From the NCBI GenBank assembly GCA_036172665.1, contig CM069872.1:39604101-39668100 (forward strand): DNA of 64,000 nt. The letters run 5' to 3'. Numbering within the stretch: the stretch's first letter is position 1; the number at the start of each line of letters is the position of its first letter. The translations under genes were made by a program, and so were the position numbers. Under the pieces are notes generated by a model. It made no database searches and was not told the DNA's origin. It worked only from the letters and a program-made list of their open reading frames with translations. Source of the stretch: Prosopocoilus inquinatus (Eukaryota; Arthropoda; Insecta; Coleoptera; Lucanidae). Below are positions 21,771 through 33,690 of this stretch, one piece after another.

Positions 21771-23950
21771 AGCAATTTTTACATTGGGCTTGATCGCCTT
21801 TTCTTGGTTGGTTGTACCTTATACCTTTATTCCACTCTGTAGGCATCTGTTCAGTAATTCATTTTTTACAATTAGTTTACACAGGGTGTCTCAAAACTTC
21901 TGTCTTTAAATGAAATTGTAAGTTCCTCGTTACATAAGAGATTAGTTCTGCAAATCTGAAATTTTTTGCCCAAAAATGAAAAACTGACCTTTCACAAGCG
22001 AGCGCAGTCCCTTTGTTTTGAAACCTTTGCTTGGTTTACGACTTGTTTCAGCAATTTATTCAGATAAAAGCAATAAACCGCAATAAACCTTTGTATTTAC
22101 GTTTAGAAGAACTCGGTCAAGGTCTTATTGTATATGAATATGAAACCGACTTGCGGACATCGGCATGTTTATTTGTATTTTCAACATGCAATAAGTAAGA
22201 ACGTTTGTCTACGCACCGCTTTGTAATAGACAATAACAATTATGTTAAAAATGAGTACCTAATATTCGTTAGATTTTTGCTGAAGTAATTAAATATCTTC
22301 GTACGCTAGTTTTGTAACTGCGTTGAAAATGCGTGAAATTATTTTTCAATTATCGCACTAATAGCTGCAGAATAAGTATGGCAAGAGAAGAAACTATTCC
22401 TATTGTAAAAATGGAAAGCAAGAATTGGACTATGATACGATGAAAAATTTTAATAAATTACATTGCCTGTACACACAATAATCTATGGGTTCAAAATAAG
22501 TGATTGAATAACTTCGCTAGCTCTCAATCAAACTATTTTATTAATTGTTTACATTCCAACACAAAACACATATTTTTGTAAGAATAATATTGAATTTGAA
22601 TTTCTACGTCGGTTTAAACCATAAAGACAAAAAAGCTCTCGCCTAGTGCAGACGTTTATTTCGTCGTTTATTCCAAGTTTTAATAAAGAAACAAATTTAT
22701 TTTTGCTGTACAAATACAATAAACAAGAACAACATTTTAAGTTTATTAGCGGCGATTTGCAAATTAATACGATGCAAGAATTTCCACTTTTTCGATCGCC
22801 TTTAGATTGAATTTTTTAAACTTAACTTTTAATTAGCATTATTAGGGATTAGCATAAGACTAATCATCAATTAATGCAATACGCACAGAATATTTTAAAC
22901 TATTAAGAACTTACCTAGTTACAAAATTGATCTGCTTTTAAAATTAACAAAAAAACACGATACTTGACCTGCCTTAAGTACAGTATCTGTGCATTAGGTC
23001 ATGGCCTGCGTTTATATGACTTTTTATGGCCTCAAACGTCGGATAATAGTTGAAAACCAAACTCCGCCGGAACATTTAAGCTGCATTCAGCGACCTTCAA
23101 ACAATTTCTATGAAAAAGTAAAATAATTTTTATCTGCGTTATTATTACTATCTGACCAATAGTTGTATAAAAAATTTTGCTTCTCTTCATGATCACTATT
23201 TATGATTTCAATTAAAGACATAGGTTTAGAGACACGATGTATAGTTCGTTCTGATATTTTTCTGCTTCATATTTAATCAGTCCCATGTTAATGTTAACTA
23301 CGCCGGAGGCGTTTCCATTTTTGCTCCCTTTTATTATTTCTTTTATTTATTCATCTTTTTGTATTGGTTCTCCTCCGTCTGTGAGCAGTTCTTTTGAAAT
23401 ATTCCTTCCACATTGTTAAGTTTGAGAACTTTCATTTGCTCAGTTTCAAGATATTTTACAAAGATTCAGAAACTAAATTCAATTTATAACAAGCTCTCAG
23501 CACGGCATGCTGTACAGAAAGAATGGTACGAAAAGGAAAACTTCTGACGTGATAAGTATAAGGTGTAAACAAAATATAAATTGCGGATTGTTAGACGATC
23601 TTTGAAGTGCGCACAAAAAGAATTTCTCAGATCCGATACACCTGTGATTTCTCATAAATTCTATAGAATCAATTTCATAAAACTGACCCTGTACTTAGTC
23701 GGCGAAAGGAAGGTTCGGAAAGCGAAACAAAACGTAAAAAGATATAATGGACGCCGCTACAACTTTTTAAATAAAAACTTCGAAATACGTTGTTGAATTC
23801 TGTACGTCAATGCGTCCAAGTATGCAGCAATTTGTAAATATCAGTAAAGTCTATGCAACAGTACTATTTATAGAAGAAGTGTGATAAAATAAAAGAACAA
23901 AATATCACAACTAGAGCTCGGATTGGGTTGGATTTTAGGACAGTAATCAT
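21771..23950. other. No gene recognised; one MITE end
   Basis: At 21879-21905, TACACAGGGTGTCTCAAAAC is a typical end of a TA-inserting MITE, but no opposite end was found. The remainder to 23950 is AT-rich DNA without a supported gene. The 71-codon frame at 23581-23796 has no known domain. Confidence 0.4.
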
Positions 23951-23952
23951 CT

Positions 23953-24090
23953 TTTTAGTCGGACGTTGGCCGTGTGTTCCTAATAATGCCCCCAAATCTG
24001 TGCTTTAGTTGTAACTATGCTCTTCAGTCGGACGTTGGCAATGTGTTCCTAATAATACTCCCAAATCTGTGCTTTAGTTGCAACTGTGCC
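23953..24090. repeat. Short tandem duplication, 69-bp period
   Basis: The block beginning AGTCGGACGTTGGC occurs at 23957 and again at 24026. Both copies contain GTGTTCCTAATAAT and CCCAAATCTGTGCTTTAGTT, with a few substitutions. Confidence 0.85.
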
Positions 24091-26189
24091 AGCTAGACAG
24101 ACTGTTTTGATTAAGAAAACGATAATAAATTAATATTTTTAGTTAACGTGTTAACTCGGATAATATCTTAGATAAGGAAAGAAACAGGATAGCTCACGCC
24201 ATATCCAAGCCATGAGAGGAAACTGTTACAATTTCTTCACGGATTTTAGTCCCTAACAATGAATTAAACACTTAGTGATAGTTTATAGAAACAAGGTGTA
24301 TTATGTAGCAAATCAAACCGACCCGAGAAGAAAGAGCCTGGGTTACATTTCACAGGTAAAAGAACCTCATTCATATTGAATTTTCTTCAAAATCAACGAT
24401 AGCGACAATATATTTATAATGATTGTATAAACACGTTACGGAGAGAAGAATCGTTGTCATCTTAGATAGATATTACGTAATATCTAAGGTTGAGTAAAAA
24501 AAAAATGCATTGAGGGGATCCTGGAAGGAGGAAAATTCCCCCCCTCCCAAAAAAAAAAGAAAAGAGAGACAGACCATGTTACGTGATAAAATAAGTCCTA
24601 TAAAAATGCCGCTAATATCCAGGTATCGATTACATCCAAACATAAAAAACCTGAGTTTTAAAAATATGGACGCGTTCAAGAGAAAAATTCAAAAGTTCAA
24701 AAATATTCAACAGATCAATTGGCAGTGATACTTGAAAGTTACACTCAAAAAAGTTTTTGCATGACAAAATCTACTAAAACTGTAAAAGAAAATCAATGAC
24801 AAATAGAAATCTGGAAAATCAAATTAATTGAAAACGTGACTAATTCAGTGACTGAATGTAACTGTAAATCCGTACACAACAAATATGGAAATTACCTCGA
24901 ATTCGACACAGTGCCTACCTACCTGAGCAAAAGCAAGATTTGTGCTGAGGAAATTAACGTGCAGCAAAGCATGCAGCCTCAGTTGTGACGGGTGTGGTTG
25001 TTAATTAAACGAAACAAGGATCAAAGAACAGCAACAATAATTTGATAACACACACTAGTTAGCGGTAAATATGCAATACTTCAAAATCAGAAATAGAATA
25101 GAAGGTACATGAAATTAGAATTATAGTATGTACCGGGCTTAAGCCGGGTCCACATTAAGATTGCGCTGCGCTCCCTCAAAAGGATCGTCATGGTCAACTT
25201 CAAACAAGACGCTGGCTTCACAGGTTAAGGCACTAAGACCGCGACGGACGGAATAGTATCCAAAGTTGACCAAAACAAAATATAAAAGCCTGTACGTAAA
25301 ACTGACACAAAAGAATAGTACAAAAACTTAGTGAAAGTCTGTAAGGGAAAAAAAAGATGCCAACAACACCTGCATGTCAAAGGAACTGCCCTACACGTCA
25401 GGAACGAGGTTAAGACAACTCCGAAGAATTTTAGTCACCCAACATCATGTTAATAACCGACAAGACGTCGTACGCAAAGGAAACCTCTCCGAGGTTCCTT
25501 CCAAAACCAAGATTGTGTCGTCCCAAGGACGGCACTCACAAAAAGGAGCCCAAACTCCGTACAAAGACCCCCCAGGTGCTGGGATTATTACTAAACGAGC
25601 ATGACGCTCCGAAGCGCATTGTAATTAATAAAACGAAACCAACCATGCCCTCAAATGTAAAGGAAGGGTTTGCTTGTATCGGAACTATCGTGACATCAGC
25701 AGGGAACAACGAATATCAGCCTGACGTAAGAAAACCCCAGTGACGTTAAAGGTGAGACCAATTTAAACTATCCGTGGAAATATTACCTCGCAGAAACTTT
25801 GATTTTCACTGGATTTTCACTGGACTGGACTAATAGGAAAAAAAATAGACGGCGACGGAAATTTTATGACTATATGAACGCATGGAATAACAATTTCACC
25901 CAATTCTCATGAACTACATAAAATGTGCTTGCAAACGCTTCAAAAGATGAAGCAATCCTATATAAAAATAGAATTTCCGAACGATATTATTTATTTAAAC
26001 ACATTGAGAATTTCTTACGGGCAGTTTTTCAATCAAGGTTTAACTTTAAGCTCAGTTTTGTTTCTGTGGTAACAATTGTAAGGACAATTGTTTTTATAGG
26101 AATAAAACGGAAAGAAAGGATGTTTTTACCTATAACTTTCTATTTAAGCAGGTAAAGAAAAGGGAAAACGATGTCTGTATATGACAATC
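24091..26189. other. No gene recognised
   Basis: AT-rich, with a GC-moderate stretch at 25140-25740. That stretch has overlapping open frames (25374-25604 and 25447-25743) of basic, proline-containing text, no known domain and no splice signals I trust. A diverged relative of the repeat at 1441 may lie near 24890-25010. Confidence 0.35.
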
Positions 26190-26245
26190 ACGAAGTATGA
26201 TCACGACTGATCAATTAAGGAATAAATAAAATAAAATAAAAGAGT
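26190..26245 (+). repeat. Short repeat tail shared with 53996-54021
   Basis: Twenty-six bases starting TGATCACGACTGATCAATTA at 26198 are identical to 53996-54021. Here they run into an A-rich tail (AATAAATAAAATAAAATAAA), as at the 3' end of a SINE or LINE. The body of the element is not recognisable upstream. Confidence 0.6.
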
Positions 26246-27177
26246 ATTACTATCAACCTTTTTTGACTGCAGCGATTCTTTTATGACAATTAATGACTAC
26301 CTTTTAGGTAGAATGGAGTAACAGAGATTCTGAGATACCTTGGGACAGTCTTCGATTAGATTCTGGGCATCGAAACTGATTTTCTTTGCCTGTACAAACA
26401 TACACACACACTCACTTATGTTACCCCGAAGGGCTTTCTAAGGGGTTAACTGCTGGACGGTTGGGTGGACACTTTTTTAATTTCGAATTCTCTCAAGTCG
26501 CGGTGCCTAATTATTTATATTACAAGCTTCCATCTCTTCTCGCTTAACTTACAGTCGTTACAAAGGTTGCCCTAAATCGGACAACTTTAACAAGTTTTAA
26601 AATTAATTTAGCACGGCGGGGAGCAGGATGTATTCGTACGGTTCTGCGGATGGCGCGATCTTATCTAGGTGTATGTTTAGACTATGATGTTTCTTATCCA
26701 GCTCTTATCTACTAAGAAAGTTTATGTTAAAATAAAACATTAAATTCCACCCGTAGTAATCACGTTAAAATTTCGAATAAAATATACTTAACTACTTGAA
26801 CGATTAGGCTCAACTCAGACGGTAAATTAGATTATTGAGAAAATTAAAAAGAACAATATTACATGTTAGTTCTGATGTAATAGTGTGACTACACGATAAA
26901 TTAAACAAAATAAATAAGTCTTCTAAACATTTCTTGTAAGAACTCGTAGGGAGAAAATTTAAACTATTGTTATCTGTATCTGTATATGTTTTGCTTGCTA
27001 TTGATAATGTGTCTGTTGCCACCGACTATGCTTAGGGGCGTCTCGCAGATACATTATTATCTTTTGTTTTTCTAGTTTCTTGTATTTTGGAAGAAGTGAT
27101 TTTCTTTTGTGGTTTACGGCTTTGATTTTTTGGAATTATACTACTGTCAGGATTGATATTATTCTATTTCTAGGTGA
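26246..27177. other. No gene recognised
   Basis: AT-rich DNA without long open frames or paired termini. Confidence 0.4.
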
Positions 27178-27480
27178 TATTATACTATTGCTAGGGATTA
27201 TATACTAACCAATATTATGTAAAGAAATGTAATATTTAGGTACTTTTTCTGTACGTACATAATATGAGTTTAAGCAGACCGTGGAAGTGGAATAATTATG
27301 TGGTCATGTATTGACGTAACTGTAAATGGAAAAAAAAACATTATACTATTACTAGCAGTATTACGTTAACCAATATTATGTAAACAAAATGTAATATTTA
27401 GGTACTCTTTCCATACCTGCATAATATGTGTTGAAGTAGGCCGTGGAAATAGCAACGACGTAATTGTAAATGGAAACAGA
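27178..27480. repeat. Tandem duplication, about 160-bp unit
   Basis: Both units share a TTATACTATT start, then ACCAATATTATGTAAA, then AATGTAATATTTAGGTACT and CATAATATG, then GTAAATGGAAA. The second copy starts near 27339 and has small indels. Confidence 0.8.
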
Positions 27481-28224
27481 AACTGAAAAAAACAATTCAG
27501 CTTTAAAGCTCTTTTAGAAGAGAAACCTACAATTTCCAATCTCCTCCACGGCCAGGTCTTCGTTTCCTTCCGAAAATGTACGTTTTGGCTTCAGAAACAA
27601 AAAGAAATTTGGCGGAGAAATTGATAAACAGGGAGGAGAATTCGGCACATTTAGTGTTAAACACTTTTTACGTCGAATGTACCATTCTACTTCTTACTGC
27701 TATTGAGTGGGAGGGGGAAGGGGTGCAGTTTCCCTAGTGATAACACAAAAGAGAATAAAGAAATCTGTACATTAACCACAAGGACGAAACGTATTTCTTG
27801 TTCTTTCTCTCTTCATTATCCAAGTTCTTTCTTGCAAAACTTGAGTCACGATTTCCTTATTGTAGTCTACTGGCTCTTAGAGTGTGAGTTTCTCAATTCT
27901 GTTTTTTTATGCGGTGCTGAACTTACGGTACGGTTTGTTTTCGGATTGTTGAAATTACTCCACTTTTCTCTCTTAGTCTGATAGTCTCTCTTTTTACAGA
28001 AGCTTTTATTATAATAAACACGTGAAAATACGGGATCAAATATAATTCTGAATCTTTTTAGAAAATATATTACTCAAACAGATAAAAAAGATGAGACGTC
28101 TCTCCAGACTTCTCGAACCGATCGAAGTTTTACGCACGAGCTGTCAATCAAAAACTATTCTCCGGGAGATGTCGTATCCATTTGATTTCAGTCTGTTTAA
28201 GTAAAAATATTGTGATGGTGCAAG
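27481..28224. other. No gene recognised
   Basis: The 92-codon frame at 27703-27981 is rich in F, L and S without a recognised family. Nothing else is supported. Confidence 0.35.
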
Positions 28225-28237
28225 AAAAATAGTTACG

Positions 28238-28757
28238 AACAGTTTAAACAGCGACATCTTACGATAGATTTTTGACCTAACATTGCAGTGAGATAGGGAA
28301 ATTGAAGCCAGTTTGATACATATTTACATAATAAGTTATCCCATGCAAGGCAGCCGTGCTTGCAGTCATAATGAAAGTTAAAAAGAAAATGTTCCAAATC
28401 GTTTTTGATTGCAGTGAAACCCTCGAGCAGTTCTGTACAGCAAGGTATTTTTTTAAAACTTTCATATTGCTGTGACAGCAAGCATGGTCGCCTTGCATGG
28501 GGTGACTTATTATGTAGCAAACTGACTTCAATTTGTCTATTCTACTGCAATGTTAGGACAAAAAGCGATCATAGGATGTCTTTCTTTAAACTGTTCATTA
28601 CGCATTTGCGATTATCCTTGGTCGAGTCGTTTCGGTTTGCAGTGGAACTCCTAAGCTACACTTCTGTTGAAGAAGCCCCAAATAGGACTGAAAGAGCTGT
28701 ACAGAGTCTGCTTGAGGGTTTCACTGCAATCAAAAACGTTTTACAACAAAACTTTTT
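28238..28757. mobile_element. Inverted hammerhead-retroelement insertion (oldest copy)
   Basis: A minus-strand partial unit (28238 to about 28440) meets a plus-strand unit (to 28757). A 13-bp duplication AAAAATAGTTACG flanks it at 28225-28237 and 28758-28770. The left outer end AACAGTTTAAACAGCGACAT and the right end near ACAAAACTTTTT match the ends of the other insertions. The minus half begins within a few bases of the ribozyme cleavage site. Substitutions are frequent, so the copy is old, yet the duplication is perfect. Open frames here are shadows. Confidence 0.85.
28660..28708 (+). ncRNA. Degenerate hammerhead ribozyme
   Basis: Same layout as the intact ribozymes: stem I strand TTCTG, box TTGAAGA (first C changed to T), stem II AGCCCC...GGACT with one mismatch, GAAA at 28690-28693, a damaged short stem III, then TA before CAGAG. 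The C-to-T change in the invariant box should abolish or strongly reduce cleavage. Confidence 0.6.
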
Positions 28758-28964
28758 AAAAATAGTTACGTTATAATGTTTCCGTTTTCGTTTTTCCATC
28801 ATATCGAGAGCACGTGCCCGCAGGGCTGGGCATTGACTTGCGAAAAGGAAGTAAGTAATTTAAGATTTACATTATCTAGCCTACCTGCACACTCACACTC
28901 GACCCAATACCGCCCCCAGGAACCGATTTACAAATACTTAAAATCGTTAGCATCTCGTTGAAAT

Positions 28965-29320
28965 AAAATTAATGAGTGAGCGCGTTAATACGATCTGCTG
29001 ATGCAGCATTGCAAATAAGTTCAGCAACTTGAATTTTAATTGTCAGAATGGAATCTCCTCATTTAAAACGACAATTTTACCTGCGTACCAAAGACCGAAA
29101 AGGAATTTGATCTGCAAGCAAAGCAAACGTCGGTAATTCACGTAGACAGTTTTCACAGCAATTAAGCCGCTGTCGTTGACCTTACTTGCGAAATGCTAAC
29201 TAAACAATTCTATCAATTTAAACCAAAAATACGCGCGTCGATTTTTGTGTAAAACCAAAAGTAAAAAAAGAACGAATTTAGAATACTCCTATAATTTTTC
29301 AAACGTGTCAATATTTGTAT
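28965..29320. repeat. Dispersed repeat family member
   Basis: Related to 4098-4480 and 32990-33690. Shared text includes GAGCGCGTTAATACGATCTG, a TGATCTGCAAGC block, CTAAACAATTC and ACGAATTTAGAATA near the end. No coding motif. Confidence 0.5.
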
Positions 29321-29479
29321 ATATTTTAATTTACTGCCAAGGTTGTTGCGAGTTTTCACAATAAATTAGGTTACTAGCAAGTAAACAGAGGGCAGATATA
29401 ATATAATTTTCAGAGCTATTCTTGATAAATGATTTTAAAATGTAAAGTGACTCCTCCTTTTTAGAATGAAGAATCGAAG

Positions 29480-30350
29480 ACGTTGTTGTTGTGCGCATCC
29501 AACAACGCACGTGTTCTGCTAACATTATGGATGAAGTAAGAGATGGTTGGCCGGATATCCGACACCCGTCATTTCTGATGATAACGGTGAAATGGGTCGG
29601 GGAGATAGGACGCGGCGGGGCCATTTGTGCTGGAAATTGAATATACGTGCCTCTTCCTTTATCCACCCCCGAAAATATTCCTGCGGACCACCACTTCGCA
29701 TTAATTCACACGATTTACGCCGTTACGCGGAGTTAATTTATGCTGATTACCGCCTCGGTTTACAAAAGGCACAGGCACATCAAAATTACAAAGTTCTTCT
29801 TCGGCCAAACAATGGCATTATCATAATTAAAAACGAAACAGTTTTTGCGGCGACTTTTCATTGTTGTAACTTTAATTACGCTGATATTATTATTACGAGC
29901 GAGTTTCGCTTTCGCGTTAAACAACGCGGAAAAAAAACACAGCGTTATCTTTAAACAAAGTTTCCTCAAACATCCACCCCTAAAAGCAAACTTGGCGTTT
30001 AATTGTCCGGGGAGTTTCGCCGCCGCTTTCAAATAATAATGCCGCCCGTCATAAGTTTCAAACGGCCGCCAGTTTATTGCGATTCGTGCAAACGTCAAAA
30101 TTAATTTAAAAGTAAAAGAAGCGCTCAAAGATGAATAGTTTCGTTCTGTGCGCTGTTGAGGGGCGTCCATGAATATTAACGGAGAGACAGAATAGTTTAA
30201 CACAAAAGGCCCGAATGCATTCGCATTCGTCGACGGGCGAAATCCATTGTTGCGAACGTAAATGTGCAAGTTTGCAATTTCTCGTTTCATGTTTTGCACC
30301 TCGGTGCACCTGAAACGAAGCGGCTTCATCTTGCATATTAAACACGAGAA
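29480..30350. promoter_or_regulatory. GC-richer island, candidate regulatory DNA
   Basis: Higher G+C than its flanks, with CpG-rich blocks and TTAATTT/AATTA motifs (for example around 29700-29730 and 30000-30060). The minus-strand open frame at 29760-30377 spans 205 codons, the longest in the window, but reads as basic low-similarity text without a known domain or splice sites. I regard it as a chance frame in conserved-looking non-coding DNA, with some doubt. Confidence 0.3.
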
Positions 30351-30377
30351 AACGTTGTTATTCGTTACATTATTCAT

Positions 30378-30960
30378 GCAGATAGAAACCTCTTAAAAAG
30401 CTTCAATTTTTCATTTTATTGTATTTCTTATATCAAGCATCCTAAAGCCAATTTTTGTTTTTCCTTCCTATCATTTTTAACGGGAGTAAATAATATAATT
30501 AAAGAAAGTAGCATCACACACTTGGGTTTGTTAATGTATATGAGTTTGTCATCCTTTATTTCCGTAAATCGGAACGAGAGTGAGGAAGAGATTATAATTT
30601 CTAGGTCCAAAACCTCTGATTTGATTTTTACTCAAATAAGCAAGTACGTGATCCACTTTAAAAAAATTGCGCTTTTCAAAGCCTGACAATTCAATTAATC
30701 AGGCATGTATTGTCACGGAAAAGACAGAGGATTCAACGTTTATACGTGGGAAGAAAATGTTCGTTCATTTTACGGGAGATTATTAAAACACTAACTACTA
30801 CTACTAATAGACTAAACATTAAGAAAATAGAATTATAGTTTTCATTAAAATTAAGATTGGTTTTAAGTCATGAATTCACAACGCACATTGGTTCATCTAA
30901 ATTACTCGTAGAGTCACTCGTTTGCTTGGCAAAACCGAACATAAATTATTGATGGTAGTC
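30378..30960. other. No gene recognised
   Basis: AT-rich DNA leading into the Penelope-type inverted repeat. No supported coding. Confidence 0.4.
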
Positions 30961-31007
30961 CATAATAGGTAAAAATGAAGATTGTACGAATAAGACACAT
31001 CCTAATA

Positions 31008-32579
31008 CACTGACCGGCAAAATTATCGCATCACTTAAAATGCGAGGACTTGGGGTTATGCGATGGTTAGAAAAATTCAAAGGCTGATTGCGTATTGTAG
31101 TAGGCTTATTAAACAAGCTCAGTAGTTGGTTATGGATACTAAAAACCAATCGACATACACTTTCTGCAAAGTTAATTGTCAAACAATCAAAACTGCGAGT
31201 GTTATTTTAATTGTTTCTACAACTATTGAATTGCATTTTTGTTAGAAATTAATGTCAGTTAATGTTTCATTTTATGCTGTTTTGTTTAATTAATCATTTT
31301 TAACGGATACAGACAAAAATGAATAGAAACAGTTATCATTTAACATCTGAACAAGCTGCAATGACAATTGCACTCTTAAATGACGGCAGGAGTCAACGCT
31401 ATGCCGGTAGAACTCTAGGAATGAATTCACGACGGTTTCTAGAATTGCTAGAAAGTACCAGGACACTGGTGAGCTCAAACGGAGGTCAGGTCAAGGTCGC
31501 AAAAGCGTTACATCTGAAGCTAATGACCGATTCGTTCTCTTATCATCTTTGCAAAATAGGCAATTAACGCCACCACAGCTCCAAAGTGAGCTTCATAATG
31601 CTAGAAATGTCGAAGTGATTGAAAGAACTATACGAAGACGACTGATAGAAAATAATTTAACCAGCAGAAGACCAGCGAATGGACCTTTACTGCTCCCATA
31701 TCACAAAAGAGCAAGGTTACAATTTGCCCGCGATCACATTCATTGGAATGCCGATGACTGAGGAAGGGTACTCTTCACGGATTTGCCCTAAATTCACTTG
31801 ATGGTCGTCTTAGAGTATGGAGAAGAGCCGGAGTACGTTATGCGGAGTGTACTATGGTTAGCACGGAAAGTTTCGGTGGCGGATCTGTTATGGTTTGGAG
31901 AGGAATCAATCTGCTCGTTAAAACAGATCTCGTTCTTGTCGCTCGTGGTGCTCTAAATATACATCGGTGCACGACCGAAATATTGGATCCATTTGCACCA
32001 TTTGTGGGAGACAATTTCCTCTTTATGCAGGATAACACACGTCCACACGTTACAAGAGTGGTGACCAGGTGCTTAGAAGAAGTCGGAATTAAAAAATTAG
32101 ACAGGCCAGCGAGAAGTGTAGACTCAAACCCTTTTGAGCAAGTTTGGAATACACTTGGCCGAAAAATCAAAGCGCGTAGAAGTCGTCCACAAACGCTTAA
32201 TGAACTCGTTCAAGCCCTTAATGAAGAGGGGGAGCAAATGCATCACGTATTCATCCAAGAGCTGATCCAAAACATGCCCCGTAAAATGGATGCAGTTATC
32301 CGAGCCGGAGGAGGTAATACCAGGTAGTAGAAACTGACCTAGAATGTGCAGGCAGATACTAAAATAAAGTTGTCTGCGTTCAAGCGAATTAAACGACACA
32401 TAAGTGTAATAATCATTTTATCAGCAGAACCGATCTGTTTTATGTAATATTTTTAGTGTATTTGTTAAAATTGAAAGTTAGTATATTATTATTAAGTTTT
32501 TTTTTTTTTTTTGATAAAGCAAAGTTTTCATAACAAAAATAGGTTTTTCTATGTGATGCGATAATTTTGCCGGTCAGTG
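31008..32579 (+). mobile_element. Tc1-type transposon, full length, 1572 bp
   Basis: The termini are 27-bp perfect inverted repeats starting CACTGACCGGCAAAATTATC, at 31008-31034 and 32553-32579. They are bounded by TA at 31006-31007 and 32580-32581, the target duplication of Tc1/mariner elements. The single transposase gene inside is broken. Perfect termini with a damaged gene suggest recent movement by transposase supplied in trans, or recent decay. Confidence 0.95.
31319..32327 (+). pseudogene. Tc1-family transposase (DD34E), three frame segments
   Basis: Segment 1 (from 31319) carries the N-terminal paired-like DNA-binding region (LTSEQAAMTIALLNDGRSQR). A shift near 31450 leads into KYQDTGELKRRSGQGR and the second helix-turn-helix region, to RARLQFARDHIHWN. 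A TGA at 31759-31761 probably replaces a tryptophan codon. A deletion of about 11 bases at about 31781 removes part of the FTDESRF motif that holds the first catalytic Asp. The last frame (31791-32327) keeps the second Asp in FMQDNTRPH (32031) and the Glu in PFEQVW (32136), 34 residues apart. The protein cannot be functional. Confidence 0.9.
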
Positions 32580-32989
32580 TATGTTATAATATGTTTTATT
32601 CTAGCGATCGGCTTCAGTTTCTTTATGCTGCTAACGCCGAAAATAAATTTTTAAATAAAATTGTAAATGTTGAAAAAGAAAAGAGTTTGTCAGGTACATT
32701 CGATTGAAATGGTTGGGAGAAACTCAACTCTTCTTTTTCAACATTTATAAATTTATTTTTGACGTTAGGAGGCTGAAGAAGGTGTATCTATTCACGAAAC
32801 CGGTTGTTAGAACAAAATATTTTATATTTATTAGGATGTGCCTTCTTTTTACAATCTATAAAAATAATTAATGTTTTATATTACCCTTAATGTACTTTAG
32901 CTCTTCATCCGATGCCAACAATCATGAATTCGCTAACTCACTGTGACGGGCTTACTATCCGTATAGGATGTGACAAAATGCATTTTCTA

Positions 32990-33690
32990 AAATTTCGGGT
33001 CCAAAAGACGATCTATCAAAACTGTCAGCGTCTTGTCGAAACACATTTAACGAGCGAGCGTGTTAATTGCTTTAAATGAAATATGATCCGCTGGTGGTAG
33101 CATTGTAAGTAAAGTCAAACGACTTGGAATTCATTTGTCATAAAATTAAAGCGTTAATTTTGCTTGCGTTCCATTAACCGAAAAGAACTTTGATCTGTAA
33201 GTTGAAGCTGGCGACACACGACGTGACGAACGTTAGCCCAAACATACGGTATGAGTTAATTGAGTTGGATAATTGATGTAACAAATTTTTCTGCTGAACG
33301 GTGCATCGAACATAGGCACGAAGTGTGTAAGCCGTGTTTCAAAACAGCTGATGATTTCCTTCGAACGTTGGAGGAAATCCTTTGACACAGGTCAAAAATA
33401 CCAACAATGGCCCGAACGTGTTTAAACACGAAAGTTGGACGATTGCATTCGTAGCTCGTAGGTTTGAAAATGAGCCACACGATGCGACAAACTCTCAATC
33501 GTCCAACGTTTGAAGACGTTTAGACGTATCGTCTAACAGCAGTATAAGCACACGTCGGCAATTCCTGCCAGACGAGTCCTAAGTCGACGACCGTACTTGT
33601 GGAATGTTCACTAAACAATTCGTGTTAAATTTTGCGTATCTCCAACAGTAAAAACGAATTTAGAATATAATTTTTCACACGTGACAATAT
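32990..33690. repeat. Dispersed repeat with about 300-bp internal insertion
   Basis: The ends match 4098-4480 and 28965-29320 (GTCAGCGTCTTGTCGAAACA, GAGCGAGCGTGTTAATTGCT, then CTAAACAATTCGTG and ACGAATTTAGAATA). The middle, about 33230-33540, has no counterpart there. It includes a hairpin, AAAGTTGGACGATTG facing CAATCGTCCAACGTT (33431-33512). It may be a separate small foldback insertion, but its exact ends are unclear. Confidence 0.5.

Larger units (their letters stand above)
30965..32880. mobile_element. Inverted Penelope-terminus-like repeat, split by a Tc1 element
   Basis: The sequence before the Tc1 element (AGATTGTACGAATAAG, CACATCCTAATA) plus the sequence after it (32582-32675) is together the reverse complement of about 32735-32875. 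The arms keep the same order: AGATTGTA, ACACATCCTAATA, TTTTATTCTAG/TTTTGTTCTAA, GGCTTCAG, AATAAATTTNTAAAT, TTGAAAAAGAA. The right arm contains CTGAAGA and CACGAAACCGGTT, recalling the hammerhead-bearing terminal repeats of Penelope-like elements. No coding is left between the arms. Confidence 0.65.

Noticed and set aside
29760..30377. 205-codon minus-strand open frame, longest in the window
   Set aside because: No domain, signal peptide or splice pattern is recognisable; other frames on both strands are also open here, and composition suggests GC-richer non-coding DNA. A protein search or RNA-seq could overturn this.
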